Both the position numbers and the translations under genes were made by a program. Under the pieces are notes generated by a model that made no database searches, was not told the DNA's origin, and worked only from the letters and a program-made list of their open reading frames with translations. Below are positions 24,647 to 38,116 of a DNA stretch of 64,000 nt, one piece after another; the stretch's first letter is position 1; every line of letters begins with the position of its first letter. Origin of the DNA: Batkoa obscura (lineage: Eukaryota; Entomophthoromycota; Entomophthoromycetes; Entomophthorales; Batkoaceae); assembly GCA_030770535.1 (NCBI GenBank), contig JASVEC010000018.1, positions 372,001-436,000 on the forward strand, in the 5' to 3' direction.

Positions 24647-25109
24647 CTTCAATTATGTCAACTTTGATAAAAATGAGTTATTGAGCTGAAACATTCAATT
24701 GAAGTAAATAACTGTTATGTACTTTCGCGTAAATATGAAATATCAATGCTCGGAATTGGTTTATAAATTAAATATTCTATATAGAAAATTAATAAATTTG
24801 TTAAAAAGCCCAAAGCTAAATTGTATTTTGCTTAATTTAATTTTTCCGAAATTTTAAAATGTGGCTAAAACAGGTTACTCCTTTTCGCCATATATATTTA
24901 AAACAGATTATTGAAATAGTACAAGTAGTTATGAATTCTACTAGAGTCATATTATAAAATTTAGAATTTAGAGTGTGGATCTGTTGAATTTTCTATCAAG
25001 ATTAGTATACTTTATAAAAATTAAAAAAGTCGTAAATTCGAATATAGCCCCATCTTATAAGGTCATTTATACTTGAAATATAAAAATCGATAAATAGATA
25101 ATATTTACT
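24647..25109. other. Spacer, nothing recognised
   Basis: AT-rich, between the remnant's start and the 3' end of TLF gene 8. Confidence 0.45.
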
Positions 25110-25745
25110 TTATTCATGAAATACGATAAAAGATAACACTAAAAGGAATGTCTTAACAATACCTTTAGATAAGTAAGAATATTGTACAATATTTCCATTA
25201 CCACAAGTGTCAGCTTTATATTTCAAAATAATATCCTTAGATTGACCCTTAGGATAAATGTATAAACTGGTTGAAATAGGGAATGCTTTGAATATTTCGT
25301 ACTCTACAAGGTTTCCACAAAGGTCGTATAGTACAATGTTATAAATTGTTTCATGCTGGAAATCCTTTTTGACTACTTCGACAGAAGGATAAAATTTAGT
25401 GTTATTGATTGTATACAAAATGACAAGGTTTCTTTCAGTACAATACCTATTAGCATAATTTAAATCCATTACTTCAAAATTGTCATCAGTCAATTTTGCT
25501 CCTAATGCATACACTTTTACACTATATACTGCTCCACTCTCCTCATTTAAATATCGAAAGTTTCTGTTTAAAAATCCATGTCTTAGAACAACACAATGGC
25601 CTTTATATTCAGACACAGTGATTGGGGAGGGTGAATAATCGATACTAAGTTCAACTTCCTTAAAGTTTATGTGACATCTAGGTCTTGATATGGCACTTTG
25701 GTAGCTAACCTTTGATAAAGGCAAAAGCTGGCAATCGGAATACAT
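25110..25745 (-). CDS. TLF family protein 8
   Basis: Single exon, 211 residues, ATG at 25745. Fold region: VVLRHGFLNRNFRYLNEESG, VYSVKVYALGAKL, YNIVLYDLCGNLVEYEIF, then the hydrophobic tail GIVKTFLLVLSFIVFHE, where the protein ends. The N-terminus differs from its paralogues, being rich in Ser/Pro (SPSPITVSEYK) without PPxY. TATAAATA lies 63 bp upstream. It is diverged, but aligned blocks keep the same order and spacing. Confidence 0.8.
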   Translation of the reverse strand: MYSDCQLLPLSKVSYQSAISRPRCHINFKEVELSIDYSPSPITVSEYKGHCVVLRHGFLNRNFRYLNEESGAVYSVKVYALGAKLTDDNFEVMDLNYANRYCTERNLVILYTINNTKFYPSVEVVKKDFQHETIYNIVLYDLCGNLVEYEIFKAFPISTSLYIYPKGQSKDIILKYKADTCGNGNIVQYSYLSKGIVKTFLLVLSFIVFHE

Positions 25746-25807
25746 TTTGGCTTAAAGTACATAAATTTATAAAGAAAGATAATAGATAGACTAGAAATAA
25801 ACTAAAC

Positions 25808-25815
25808 TATTTATA
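25808..25815 (-). promoter_or_regulatory. TATA box of TLF gene 8
   Basis: TATAAATA on the minus strand, 63 bp before the ATG. Confidence 0.6.
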
Positions 25816-26674
25816 CTCTCAGGTTTTAAATATACTACTTTATGTACTTTTAAGAATAAATAGATTATAAGTAAGAATAATCCTTAAGAATTAAAATTTG
25901 ACTTTATTTTAATATGAAATTAATGTTTAGTTATAATTCATATAATAATATTTAATTAAAAATGCACCATTTATATTTTTATTAAATAGATTTTCTAGAA
26001 TAGAAGTTTAATTTGGCTACGCATGGCTTAAAGTGAGAAAATAAAAAATCTACCAACCTATTTAAGCAATTGTGTATGAATGATTCCTTGATGTCAATCC
26101 CTGAATTGGCATCCAAGGTTATTTTAATTATCTTTTATAGGCCCCGAAAGGGTCATCTAGCTTGGTTGGTATAATTGAAAAGAAACTTAGAATCAAAAAG
26201 CTATTCAAAAACATAGCTTTAAATCGTCATTCAATAATACTATTTGCCTGACATCTTAATAATTCGTTATGGGAACACCATTTAATATAAATAAGGCTGT
26301 TGATTTTAAAGTAGTTTTAAATAAATTAAAGATACAAGGCTAAAAAATACAAAGTTTAAAATTTCTCACAAAAATAATATTCCAAATATTATTCCTCAGG
26401 TTTTTCAAGCTACTTTAAGTAACTTAAACAAAGGATATATATAAGGCAAAATATGACCATTAATAATACTAAATGTAATAAACACTTATTTTTTTTTATA
26501 AAATATTAAAGTCTATAGCTATCATTTTGAAATTAATTAATAGTAGTGTACCTTTAATTTCTAAATAAGTGAAAAAAACCTATACTGATTAATATTATCT
26601 CTAAACGGAATGTGATTAAGTAGTGACTAAAATAAAACCTGCAATAAAACGTAAACTCTGTTGAAAGTACCAGC
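25816..26674. other. Spacer with a tRNA-like scrap
   Basis: 26145-26178 contains GGGTCATCTAGCTTGGTTGG, resembling a tRNA acceptor strand and A box, but no B box or closing stem follows. No coding trace. Confidence 0.4.
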
Positions 26675-28199
26675 TTATTCGATTCCTAAAGTAGAATGAG
26701 ATTGATGCTCTGGACGATGAGTAGATTCATAATCCAAGTGTACAAAAGCCCTTTCAACTTCAGGAATAGTTTCAAGCTTTTCCTAGATATCAAATTTAGT
26801 CTTTAGAGCTATAGATATTACTATAAGCATACTTGCAAGGTCTCCCCAATATCATGACTTTCATGTAGTGGAGTTTGAGGATGTAAGACAATATCAACTT
26901 CAACAAATACATTGTTTCCTAAATGATAGGCACGACATGTATCAACTTGAACAATTCTTTCATCATGAGTAACAGCTAACTATTAATTTGTAATTATAGA
27001 AAATGATAAGATTTACCAAGATAAGTCAATCTTTGAAGGAAATTTGGATCAGCAGACTTTCCAACAATCAAATCAATTTGTTCTAGTAATTTGTTTTTTA
27101 GGATGGCTATTAGTTTATCAAAATATTAATACCTAAAGCAGTTGAAACCCAAGAGCGTAAAATAATAACAGCTACTAACAAACAACCTATTGGATCAATC
27201 CACCAAGCAAGTCGATGCCCTGTCACGTTGTTTAAATAATAGTTTATTGATTATAAAAAGATAATTACCCAAGATACTCATCGAGAGACCAAAAATATTT
27301 ACGATTATATCGTTACGATGATCGAGTGCTAAGATTTTGGCACTAGGATATTGTGAAATTGCAATACAATAAATATATAAAAACATCTTTGAAACTAATT
27401 ATTGTAAATTTTGCATTTTAAAAGTATGGATTTAAATACCTAATGCAAAAACAACACATAAAATACTAACCATATCAAGAGAAATAGCTGCCTCTTCAGA
27501 AGATAAAGCTTTTATGCCTTCAATCTTGGAATAAAAAAAATTAAAATATAAATTTTTTCACTTAATATAATACCATAAGTTGAATGGAAACAGTTGACAT
27601 TAACGATGAAAAAACAATGATACCAGCAGTTTCAAGTCTTGACTTTCCCTACAAATATTGTTCATACTCACATTACTTATTATTTGATTATTCTTACTGT
27701 CGGATATTTAAAGTGATTTTTTCTTTCTGCAGCTTTCCCAGCTAACAAAAGAATGACACTAGATAATAAATCCATAAATGCATCTGCCATTGTAGCAAAT
27801 AAACTTAAAGATCCGGTCCTTAAGGCTGCATATAATTGTAATAAAAACAAAAGGACATTAGCAGCTACTGAGCCATAAATTGCAATTTTGAGCTTTAAAA
27901 GAGTCAGTTTTAATGATAATATAAACAAAATTAAAAACCTTCAAAAGATTCTCACTATCATCTTCTGGGGGAACAATTGGAGCCAATAATTCATCAATCA
28001 AGTCGTTTTGTTTTAAATAAAATGAATGAGAGGTGTGTTTCCCATCACGTTTTAATTGTTCTAACTCTTGAATTGATTTTCTTTTAGTTAATAATTGTAA
28101 AGGATCATTGACTGCAGTTAAATTGCTATCGTAAGACTGTCTGTTACTTCCTTCTTCAAGTAATCGTTGATTTGCATTTAATCCACTATTAGATTCCAT
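26675..28199 (-). CDS. Cation diffusion facilitator, manganese type
   Basis: Nine exons: 28199-27939, 27892-27698, 27648-27574, 27524-27440, 27394-27269, 27219-27133, 27106-27017, 26975-26833 and 26782-26675, about 389 residues. After a polar N-terminus of about 90 residues, membrane spans follow. TM2 carries DAFMD and TM5 carries DHRND, the DxxxD pair of Mn-selective CDF proteins (zinc members have HxxxD). [20 protein letters not shown] and [13 protein letters not shown] are classic CDF blocks. The C-terminal cytosolic domain holds [20 protein letters not shown] and ends in a His-rich tail. A Golgi or vacuolar manganese export role is inferred. The first intron has an unusual GTTTTT donor. 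Confidence 0.9.
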
Positions 28200-29262
28200 T
28201 ATAAAGTAAAAAAGTGAATTACATTAATTTAAACTTTTTTATGCAAACACAAATTTTATTTATTGAAGGAATAATTCAAAATTAATCCTAATTTAGACAT
28301 TGACACAAAATGAAATAATTAGATTTAAAACAATTTGATATCACTTGTTGAGGTTTTAGTCTTTAATTTAAAAACGATTTGATATCATTTAGGCTGAAAA
28401 AAAACAAAAAAACAATAATTAAGGTCAATACAAAATTTTTATAATTGTATATTTGCAATTGAACATCTTGATATTCAACATAGAATGAACTATATTTATC
28501 AAAATTCTTTACTATGAAAGATAAGGTTGACTCTAAAATTGATATTTAAAATTATAAATTGTTAATTTCTTATCATAAAATAATAATTTATAATGTAATT
28601 TATTAACTAACATGCATTATCAGATTAAGTATTTAATTACTTTATCGGTTTATAAAAAACTATAAGCATAGATTTACACTGTTAAATAGTTTAATTCAAA
28701 ATTAAAACGTTATTCTCTTTTTTTCTTTTTTTAACAAGTTATTGATTTTTTTTTCAGTCTTATTTTGAACAAAATCTGCAAACTATGTGTAGGCTGCATC
28801 AAAATAGTCAGTTTTTATTTTGAATTTAATATACAATAATATATAAAACATGTTTTCACTTGTTACTATATAGAAATGTTGAAATTGGTTTCACTTTACT
28901 CAATTCTTAAATATCTTGTATTTTAAAAATCTTACTCCACATTTTATAAAATATTTTTTTAATTACAAAAGCACCTAACACAGTTTTAAAGTATTTTTAT
29001 GCAATATAAACGATATAATGATAATCTTTATTTATTATTATAACCACTTGCTTTTTAATTATTTATTAATTTAACTGTCAATGATTTGAATGATATTAAT
29101 ATTTAGTAATTTATTTTTGCCATTTAACAGAATGCTTACTTGCTTAGTAAATATTAGAGTTTTTAAATTTCTTGAATATTAAATAATAATGTAATTTATT
29201 AATTAAATTGTTAGTTTTATTATGTTTACAAACAAAAATCTCAAATTTTGAAATTAATCAAT
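28200..29262. other. 5' region of the CDF gene and spacer
   Basis: Very AT-rich; no frame, repeat or RNA gene recognised. Confidence 0.5.
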
Positions 29263-29368
29263 ATTTGGGGATGTATTTTTGTGTTTAAGAACTTTATTAA
29301 TAGCTTTTCCACTCAAATAGCGCTTAAAAAATGGAAAAAGTAATAAAGTCAAAAAAAACATCCCCATT
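29263..29368 (-). mobile_element. MITE copy 15
   Basis: TTGGGGATGT ... ACATCCCCATT with CTCAAATAGCGCTTAAAAAA. The flanks read TT rather than TA, so the target site has mutated. Confidence 0.92.
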
Positions 29369-29954
29369 TTTTATTTTATCTAGTGCTTTAAAAGCATTTT
29401 TGTTAAAATTTCTTTTAAAAAATGAATCAACTATATTTTTTTACAATGCTTAGTAAAAAAATTAAAGTCAATATTTAAGTTACTATTTGATCTATAAAAA
29501 TTTTAAATATATAATATAAAAGCTTTTAAAAGTTAAAATAATCTCCTATATCTGTCTATTTACTAATTTTTATACTTTTCAAATAAAAGCCTTTTAAATA
29601 TTAAATCAATTAAATAGTTTCTTGTATATATTGAGCTATGACTTAATATTTTGAATAGTTAATTAAAGTAGACTTTGCTTATTAGTTTATCATTTTTTAA
29701 ATATAAAGTACTAAACTTCAATACTGATATAGCTTGTTTATTACAATAATTCACATTTATCAGATTTGGTCTTGCTTTTGTTTTCATGCTTTAGAGTCTA
29801 CATAACTTTTTCTTTTTATTAAAAGATTTTTCTGTTTTTATTTTATTCTTTATTCCTGTATTTATTTATTTTTAAAAGAATTTTAAATTGCGTATTATGC
29901 ATACATATTATATAAATCTGTTTCTTTGGTTGCATTTCTAAAATTATTTGATAT
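29369..29954. other. Spacer, nothing recognised
   Basis: AT-rich with no coding or repeat signal. Confidence 0.45.
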
Positions 29955-30420
29955 TGTGAAATATCGCTCTGTCAGCTCCATGATTGATTATAGCATAATA
30001 ATCATTTAAGTTGTTATGTTCTCGAGTTCGGAGACAATCAACCCATGCTCTTATTTTGATTTCCTATGGGAATTTCTAACTTCATCTCAAAGAATATTAT
30101 CCTCTCCTTTTAATATCGATACTTCTCTGAGTATAAAAGAGATTTTAGAACGTAGCAACTCGAGGCTTTTTAATTAAATTATTCCTTGATATTGTATTGT
30201 ACCTTTAATAAAGCCATTAAATCTTTGTGATAATATTTTGCGTAGATTTTGCAGTAATACTGTCTATTCGATTTGTCTTACATAGTCCATAGCCTATTAC
30301 ATGCTATCCTTCCTAATTCAAGTCTATCTTAGTCACATAAACTAGAACCTTTCGACTTACAGCTAGTCAATAAAGCAAGAACTGCTTTTGATTCTAATCA
30401 TTGAGTACCAGATTTCGTAA
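29955..30420. mobile_element. Solo LTR, copy 2 (~466 bp)
   Basis: Starts TGTGAAATATCGC and follows the 7579-8042 copy along its full length (CTCGAGTTCGGAGA, GAGTATAAAAGAGATT, TTAGTCACATAAACTAG). No internal element adjoins it. It is an old lone LTR, with clear divergence from copy 1. Confidence 0.75.
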
Positions 30421-30509
30421 TATATATTTAAAGAGTATTAACTTAGCTACTGCTTTATTTTTCAACTTATTGGAAATATTCATTACATACTATTTTTCTA
30501 CTTTTAGTT

Positions 30510-30614
30510 ATATGGGGATGTATTTTTGTGTTTAAGAATTTTGCTAACAAATTTTCCGCTTAAATAGTACTTAAAAGATGGAAAAATGATGAAGCCAAAA
30601 AAAAACATCTTTAT
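30510..30614 (-). mobile_element. MITE copy 16
   Basis: TATATGGGGATGT left end, CTTAAATAGTACTTAAAAGA, and a worn right end AACATCTTTATT. Confidence 0.88.
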
Positions 30615-31251
30615 TTAATAAAAATGAACCTTTTAAATTTTTTCAAATTTAATCAGTTACATAAGGACTTACAAACTTACTAACTTAAAAATTAGATTAA
30701 TTTTTAAAATCTGAAATCAATTTAGACATCCCTATATAATAAGTCTCTTATATTTTTTCAACAGTATTTTTGTTGTAACTTATGGACTTTTTTATGTTTA
30801 TAAGTAGTTGTATTTTAATTGAACTATAGAGTAGGAACATCTTTTCGATTTATGTTTTGACCATCTTTTACTTCAACATAAGGATAGAAAATATTAGAAA
30901 GATGTCAAAACAAAAAATGTTTATACCTAAATTTATTCAAGTTATTGTTATAAGATATATCATATAAAAAATCAATAAATAGAATATAATTTTTTTAAAG
31001 TTTTTAATTTTGGTATTTTTATTTAAATTTATGTCACACTTTCTATTTAATAATCTTATTAAAAAACAGTTTTTTAGCATTTTGTAGCAAGGGTAAAGTG
31101 ATGCATTTACCTAACTAAAAGGAATAAAAAGCTTACTCTCAATCATTTTCATTATGCAACAAACACCTTAAATTGATTATATAATATCGTTGTTTATCAT
31201 AGTTCAATTAAACCTTTTTTAAAATCGGAATTCAACCTTCTATCTTATATC
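30615..31251. other. Spacer and 5' region of the glycosyltransferase copy
   Basis: 31155-31200 (TTTCATTATGCAACAAACACC) is loosely alignable with the region upstream of the second copy (TCTCATTATGCATAGAAGAC), so the two loci are ancient paralogues. Confidence 0.45.
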
Positions 31252-32889
31252 ATGTTATAACTAAATCCAATTTCATATAACAAACAACCAGCTTTTGATT
31301 TACCTACTTCCGGTAATTTAAAAATAGCTTTGCACTCAGGCTTTGGTGGTCGTTCTCACATAAAACCAATATTAGAAATTGGTCAAGTTTTGCATAAAAG
31401 AGGACATGGGGTGACTTATATAGCTTTAGAGGACAACATGCCCTTTATGAGTGGGTATACTTTTAACAATTATACACTTAGCCCAGCTATGATGACTTCA
31501 GAAGAGATACGAGATATCATGAGCTTAAATTTATCAAATAAGAAAAGAGAGTTTGACCCAATGCGAAGGATCAGTACTTCATTGATACCTGTGGTGGAAA
31601 GATCTTATTCAACATTGTACCAACCATTGATCAAGTATTTAAAAGAACATAAGCCGGATATGATAGTATGTGATTTTGCATCTCACCCTTGTTTAGATGC
31701 TTCAAGGAGCTTAGGTATTCCATTGATCATTGGGCTTCAAACTACTGATATTATGGGGTTTGTAACAGCACCTTATATTACAAAGAGTATGGGCTATGGA
31801 CCAATTTATACAGATAAAATGTCATTTTTTGAAAGATTTTATAATTTAATCATTGAGCAGGTTTTAGAGATGAGATATTTACTACCATTCAATAGAAAGA
31901 TCAATAAAATCAAACAGAAATATAATTTACCCAAAGGTAAAGATGTATTTGGTAACCTGAATTATGGTTTAATAGTTGCTAATACATTTGTTGGATTTGA
32001 GCCAGCTGTACCTACTACTCCTAATATTTATCAGTTAGGACCTATTATCTCTGAAAATAAACAAATACTATCAAAAGACTTTGAAGATTTCTTAAATTCT
32101 CATCAGAAGGTACTGTTTATAGCTTTTGGATCAAATTCTGTACTAGATGCTATATTGGCAAAAAAGCTATTAGAAGCTTCAATCCAAGCTATTGATCATG
32201 GATTTATAGATGGTATCATTTGGGGTTTAGGAAGAACAAAACAAGAAGATTTCCCAACACACATAACAATTAATTCCAAACAAATTGAAACAAAATCTAT
32301 ATTTAATAACGAATATTCAAATATTAAATTGATGCCTTGGACACCACAAGTGCCAATTTTAGAGCACAAAAATACCAAGCTATTTATATCTCACGGAGGC
32401 TCTGAGTCTACTTTTGAATCATTACTTGCAGGTACTCCGATCCTATGCCTAGCTCTATTTGGAGATCAGTTTCGAAATGGACGTAAGATAGAAGAGATGG
32501 GGGTTGGACAGTTTGTCGATTTGGATACTTTTACGCCCCAAAGCTTATTAGATCAGATAGAAGTTGTGATCGAAGATAAAGATAATCAGATTCAAAGTAA
32601 TATAATTAGGATGAAAACAATTGTCCATCATAATAGTAAGAAAAAAAATTCAGCTGCGGATCTGTTTGAACAACATGCATATACAGCAAAAGCTTGTAGA
32701 TTATTTGAGCCGTATGTTTCCAGTGATGGAAAGCTACCGTGTGAAATTAGACATCTGATACCAATTAGTGAAGAAATGGGGGTCATAAAAGCTAATAGGT
32801 TCAATATTCATTCTTTTGCTATTTTAGTAGCTACAATTGGCCTATATTTTTTTACTTATTTTCTGTTGTATTATTCTCTTTTATCATGA
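31252..32889 (+). pseudogene. UDP-glycosyltransferase (GT1) copy A, 5' end broken
   Basis: The ATG at 31252 is followed after one codon by TAA, and the signal peptide of copy B is missing. The frame is then open to 32889, with its first internal Met at 31438. From 31279 to about 32793 it is almost identical to copy B (only about three residue changes), including the sugar-nucleotide-binding block LMPWTPQVPILEHKNTK and HGGSESTFESLLAGTP. Both ends are diverged but related. The C-terminus is a membrane segment (FAILVATIGLYFFTYFLLYY). A spliced upstream exon cannot be excluded, so it might still be expressed without a normal secretion signal. Confidence 0.7.
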
Positions 32890-34056
32890 TAAATTATATT
32901 GAGAATATTAAACCAAAATGAGATTAAACTACTTTTTGAAGTAAAAGATTCAACAACTAAAATAATAATTAAACAAAATACTATATTTTGTTAGTTATTT
33001 CATATAGAATTTTAAGGTGTTGGCGGTTAATTGGTTTTAAACAAGGAAAGTATTATTAAGATATTGACGATAAGGCATTATAATATTACTTCAAAATAGA
33101 ATCAAAACATTCAAAGTTTACTATTTCAAATTATATACGAAAACAAGCCCAAGAAGTCAATATCAAATAAATAGAAGATTATTTTTTTTAGTTTATTAAA
33201 ACTAAAATTTAATTAAAAAAGTTCGTTGTTCCATATGCTTTCACTTCCAAAGCTGATTGGAGATAAAATCAACTATGACCTAAGCAATTAAATAGGCTTA
33301 ATTTTTAAGAGTGTATAGACTATTACTCATTAAATGATGAAAGATTTTGTTAAAAAAATACATTAACTTACTATTGGCAATAACACAATAATTTCATAGT
33401 AAGTTAGCAAATAATTGTTATAATACAAACTAAAATAAATAATTTTAATTGCAAAGTAACTGTGCCTAGATGAAACAAATAATCACCTTAAACTGCTGTG
33501 CTTAAATTTACAGCTAATTTCGTAACCATCGGTTTTCTTAAAGCACGTGATAAACTTATCTTAATAAAGCAAATTCACACAGATTGTTTTCAGTTGTGAA
33601 TTAAATTTACATTCAGATAAAAAACTATAAAAGTCTATAGTGACAGTTTAAGCTTATGACTAGTCATGACTAAGAGATTTGTTAGATTGACTCGAAGCTT
33701 GATTGATTTGTTACACATTTTTAAAAAAGCGTTGTTTTGAAATAGTAATCAACAAGTTTTATTGATAGTGCTTAAATTGAAGGAGATTTGGTAGTAGGCT
33801 AATTGGATTAAAAAATTAACCAATTAATAAATAAATAAATTTTAAATTAAACCATGATTGACTTAATTCTAATAAAAAAGTAGTCACTATTTTCTCAAAG
33901 CTCATTTTGACAAAAAGTAATGAGCAAAAGACAATAAAATAATCCGCTTTATAATTTAATAACTTAATTTTTTAATTTCAATTTCTTATTGTGTATTTGT
34001 AATTTTCTATTTATTCTCTGTTTTAGATTCAATTTCAATTTCTACTTTTAATCATT
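32890..34056. other. Spacer between copy A and the BCAS3-like gene
   Basis: AT-rich; no gene, MITE or repeat recognised. It contains the downstream gene's 5' region. Confidence 0.5.
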
Positions 34057-37000
34057 ATGTCTTTCAATTTTTCGGATAAATTATCAACCTCCTCAAGCCC
34101 AAGCTCAGCTTCATCTTTAACCCAAAGTTCTATGACTAATAGGGTTAACCCTCAACCTAAATACTTAAGGTACAAATAATATTTAAAGGTAATTTGAAAA
34201 GCTAAAACTTAATATTAGAGACCCTACAACGATGGAAACAATTTCTTCAACGTTTAATGGGATATCTTCATTTATGATGAAGAATACTCTGTTGGGTAAA
34301 GCGTTTCAGAAAAACAACAACTCATCTTCAAATACTCCCAATTCATCTTCATTATCAACATCACCTATGCAAAAAAATGAAAAAACAATATTATCTAAAG
34401 TTAAGCCGAAGGCAGCAGTGACTTGTACTGAGTTTGATACTATCTATTTAAATAGAGAAGAGCGGAGGTAATAAATGTATTTTTGAGCTTTATTAAATTG
34501 TTAAATCATTTTTTAGGTCATGTTTATTGATAGGCTATTCTGATGGTTTTCATGTATGGGATATTGAAGATGTTGGAAAAATCAATGAGATTGCTTTAAT
34601 TAAATTGGATATTGGAGAGATTAAATGTTTGAAGGTTTGTGATTTTATTATAATTCTGAACAACTTATTCAAATGTTTTAGCTTATAAACTCAGAAGATT
34701 ATGATCCTCAAAAAACAAACCTATTAATAGGGTATAATAAACTTAGTAAAAAAATACATTATTAAACAGTTTATTTAGTGCGGTTAGAACGCTTCCAGCT
34801 TCACCAGATGATGATGATGATATGAACTTTGTACCTAAAGAAATATCAATTTTATGTTTATATTCTTTATATGAAAATAGGATAATACATAAAAATGTCT
34901 ATGAAAATGAAAAGATAACTTCATTTAAAACCAATGAACATTGTATTGCATTAGTAAGCTACCTATACTTATTTATGCGTTATTTAATTTCAAATTAAGG
35001 GCACTTCACTTCCAAGCATTAGATTACTTTCTAGAAAAGATCTATTGGAATATTATTGCTTTACGGATATTTTGACAACACCCAGCTCTAGAATGCCTGT
35101 ATTTACACTAGGAGCTCGTTGGATCGCTTATTCAACTACTTTAGAAACCCCTTGGAAGCCAGATTTTAAAGAAGTATCTTCTATTCCGGGGAAGAATAGT
35201 AAGGTTGATAGAGTTGCTAAAGATGTAGTTAATGGACTTAAATATATAGGTAATAGAATAGATAAAATAAATAGCTATAGCTAATACTAAAATATGATAT
35301 TAGGAGATTATGGATATCAACGCTTAAATAATTATCTAAAACAAAGTCCAGAACAGCTAAATGAACCAAGTTCAAATTCTAGAAGATTATCTATAGGAAC
35401 TGGTATTCGTTTACAGTTTGAATATACAAATAATATGTCAATATCCCCTGAAGAAAAAGGATTTTTAAAAGATTCTGGAAGGGTAAATAATATAATATAA
35501 AATATATTCATAATTTATAATTAACATGTTATTACTATTACTAGGTAGTTATAAGGGATGTTTTAGATTTTATTGATGAAAGTGTTGATCATCCTTTGTC
35601 ACCCAAAATGGAACCAATAATTGGTTCATATTTACCATCTGTTGCTCATTTCCATTGTCATTATTACCCAGTAGCTTGTTTAGCATTCAATGGTACTGGA
35701 AATTTATTAGCAACTGCCTCGGTTGAAGGGCATACATTTTATATTTATGAAATTATTGGAGCAAATAGTCAGCAGCCACCCTTTAAATTATTGTATAAAC
35801 TATCAAGAGGATTAACAGATGCTAAAGTCATTGATATGGTATTCAATATTGATTCAAGGTGGTTAGCAACAACAACTCAACATGGAACAACGCGTAACTT
35901 TTTATTATTTAATAATAATACACTTAACTTACACCTTTTAGATTTATTTCAAATTAATCCATATGGCGGGCCACCTCATCATGAATCTCATACCTCTGGT
36001 AGGGTGATGAATCCTATAAATTCAAGTACATCAAATAAAGGATATACTGATTATTCTAAAGTAAGTTAATAAATAACAAATAATATATAAGCTGATAGAC
36101 TAACAATAATATAAGCCATATACATTGAACCCAGCAGCAAGATTCAAAAGAACAAAAGACCATGATTCAATGGATAATATTGATGAATCAAGTAAAGAAG
36201 TATCGCATTCATCTATCATATCAAATGAAACACTTATTAATTCAACTAAATTTTTGATATTAACTTCATCTTTATGTAATTGGTTAAAAAAATTGCCATC
36301 AGCTTATGAAATATCGGATTCCTTTGAAAACTATCTAAAATCCAGTCAAATCATGTTGAATATTGATCATGAAGGTTCTTTAATGTTAGTACGTATTAAC
36401 GTTACTGCAAAGCCTATATTGGGGAGTTTACCTGGTAAAACAAATTCATAATTAATTTAATAAAATAAATATTAACTATTATTAGAAGATAAAGAAGAAG
36501 AACTTTCTATTAAAATAGAAAGGATAGCGGAATGGGGACTATCTAAGAATATTGGCGATAGTGAAAAATATTTTGAAATTATTACTAATGTAAGTCAATA
36601 TTAATATATTAATTATATTTATAATAATAATAATTTATAGGAAGTGAGAATTGATAGTGAAACTAATTATTTAAGTGAATTAGAATCAAGGTATATAAAT
36701 AATAATAATAATAGTAATAATAATAAATGAAACAGTAATATGTAAAGTAATAATATATGATAATAATAAATTAATAGATGGTTACCTTATCTTGAAACTA
36801 AAAATTACAATCCATATACGTCATTTAATAGACCTTTATGGTTATTAAATCAATTTGATTTTAAAACTTATAGTAATGAACCAGTTATGGATAATGACTC
36901 AGATGAACCTGGAATCATCATGTTTAATAAAGAAAAGAACGAGGATGAAATATTGCGCTTAACAAAACAAAAGATTTTGCGACCAAATTCAAAGTAAATT

Positions 37001-37682
37001 TAATTAGTTAATTATTTATAATATTTATTAAAATATTTATATTAGAGTAAAAGTAACTTATCAACCAAGTTCATCTAAAGATGAAATTAAAGGTAACATT
37101 TATTATTATCTATATACTTAATTATTAATATTTATTTAGATCATCTTGTATCTGCAATGCAAACAGACTTAGAAAAACCACCAATTACATCTTCACTACC
37201 TATACGTAGTGGTAAGAGTAATAAATAACACAATATTTTATAAATATTAATTCATCTTTTTAGATCCAATTTCATTTGAAGATGCCCTTGAAATACATAT
37301 GGTAGAAACCTTTGGAGGGAATAAAAAAGAAGTAAACCAAAATCGAATGAATGAAATAGCACCTAATTTTATTAATGAAATAATTCAAAATCAAAGTATG
37401 AATAATAGTTTTAATGAAAATCAACATAAAATTGAAGAAGAATTTGCTATATTTGAAATGGACAATGATGATTATTCAACTAATAATGAGTTAAATAATG
37501 ATATGGAAGCAGTACCTATCTCTAATTCAAATCTTGATAGTGATGAGTTTAATTTATCTAATTCTCCACCTTTACTTTCTGTAAGATCTCGTATGACAGA
37601 GTTAGATGATTGTGATGATGTTCAATATGAAGCTACTGATCCATCAACTTCATTTACATTAGATGAATTTTTAAATCTTTAA
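34057..37682 (+). CDS. BCAS3-like WD-repeat protein (Atg18-like beta-propeller)
   Basis: Fifteen exons keep phase from the ATG at 34057 to the stop at 37682: 34057-34169, 34219-34467, 34517-34634, 34682-34731, 34779-34953, 35000-35249, 35304-35482, 35545-36060, 36116-36434, 36486-36589, 36641-36690, 36778-36993, 37046-37092, 37140-37211 and 37264-37682 (about 958 residues). Diagnostic blocks are LLIGYSDGFHVWDI, LGARWIAYSTTLETP, ACLAFNGTGNLLATASVEGH, LYKLSRGLTDAKVIDM and INPYGGP, which follow the BCAS3 propeller and its HGTTRNF-type strand. In animals BCAS3 binds phosphoinositides with PHAF1 at autophagic membranes; a similar role is inferred. The C-terminal third is acidic and disordered-looking. 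Confidence 0.88.
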
Positions 37683-38116
37683 TAGTTTTTATTATAATAT
37701 TAAGAATAAGTAGGATTATTTTAAAGTAACAGGTATAAATTAATAGAATAAGACATTTTTAATAATGTGATTATTTTTTTTTTAAAGTGTAGAAAGTAGT
37801 AATTTTTTAATTTTTTTTTATAACTAAAACCTAGGATTTTAGTTAGTTTATTTTTTTATTGATGGTTACTGGACTTCTCCACTCTATTCTCTCTCTTTTT
37901 AAATTTGTATTAATAAATGAAATATTAAAAATATTGTGATAATTTATTATTTTTAATTGTTATTTCATTTGTATTACTTATTATTTTAAATCCCATCAAA
38001 TTATTAATAATTCTGAACTTTTTGGATTGAACTTGATTTTTAAAAACTATTTTATACAATTATATTTTTAAATTTAAAATCGAAAGTTAATTTCTTTTAA
38101 CAAATTATTAAAAAAA
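37683..38116. other. Spacer between BCAS3-like and COX6
   Basis: T-rich 3' region and COX6 promoter; no distinct motif seen. Confidence 0.5.

Noticed and set aside
26145-26178. tRNA-like head with an A-box-like sequence
   Set aside because: No B box, anticodon arm or closing acceptor stem follows; at best a tRNA-derived scrap.
35250-35303. In-frame stop splitting the BCAS3-like gene
   Set aside because: A GTAATA...TTAG intron removes it and joins GLKYI to GDYGYQRL in frame.
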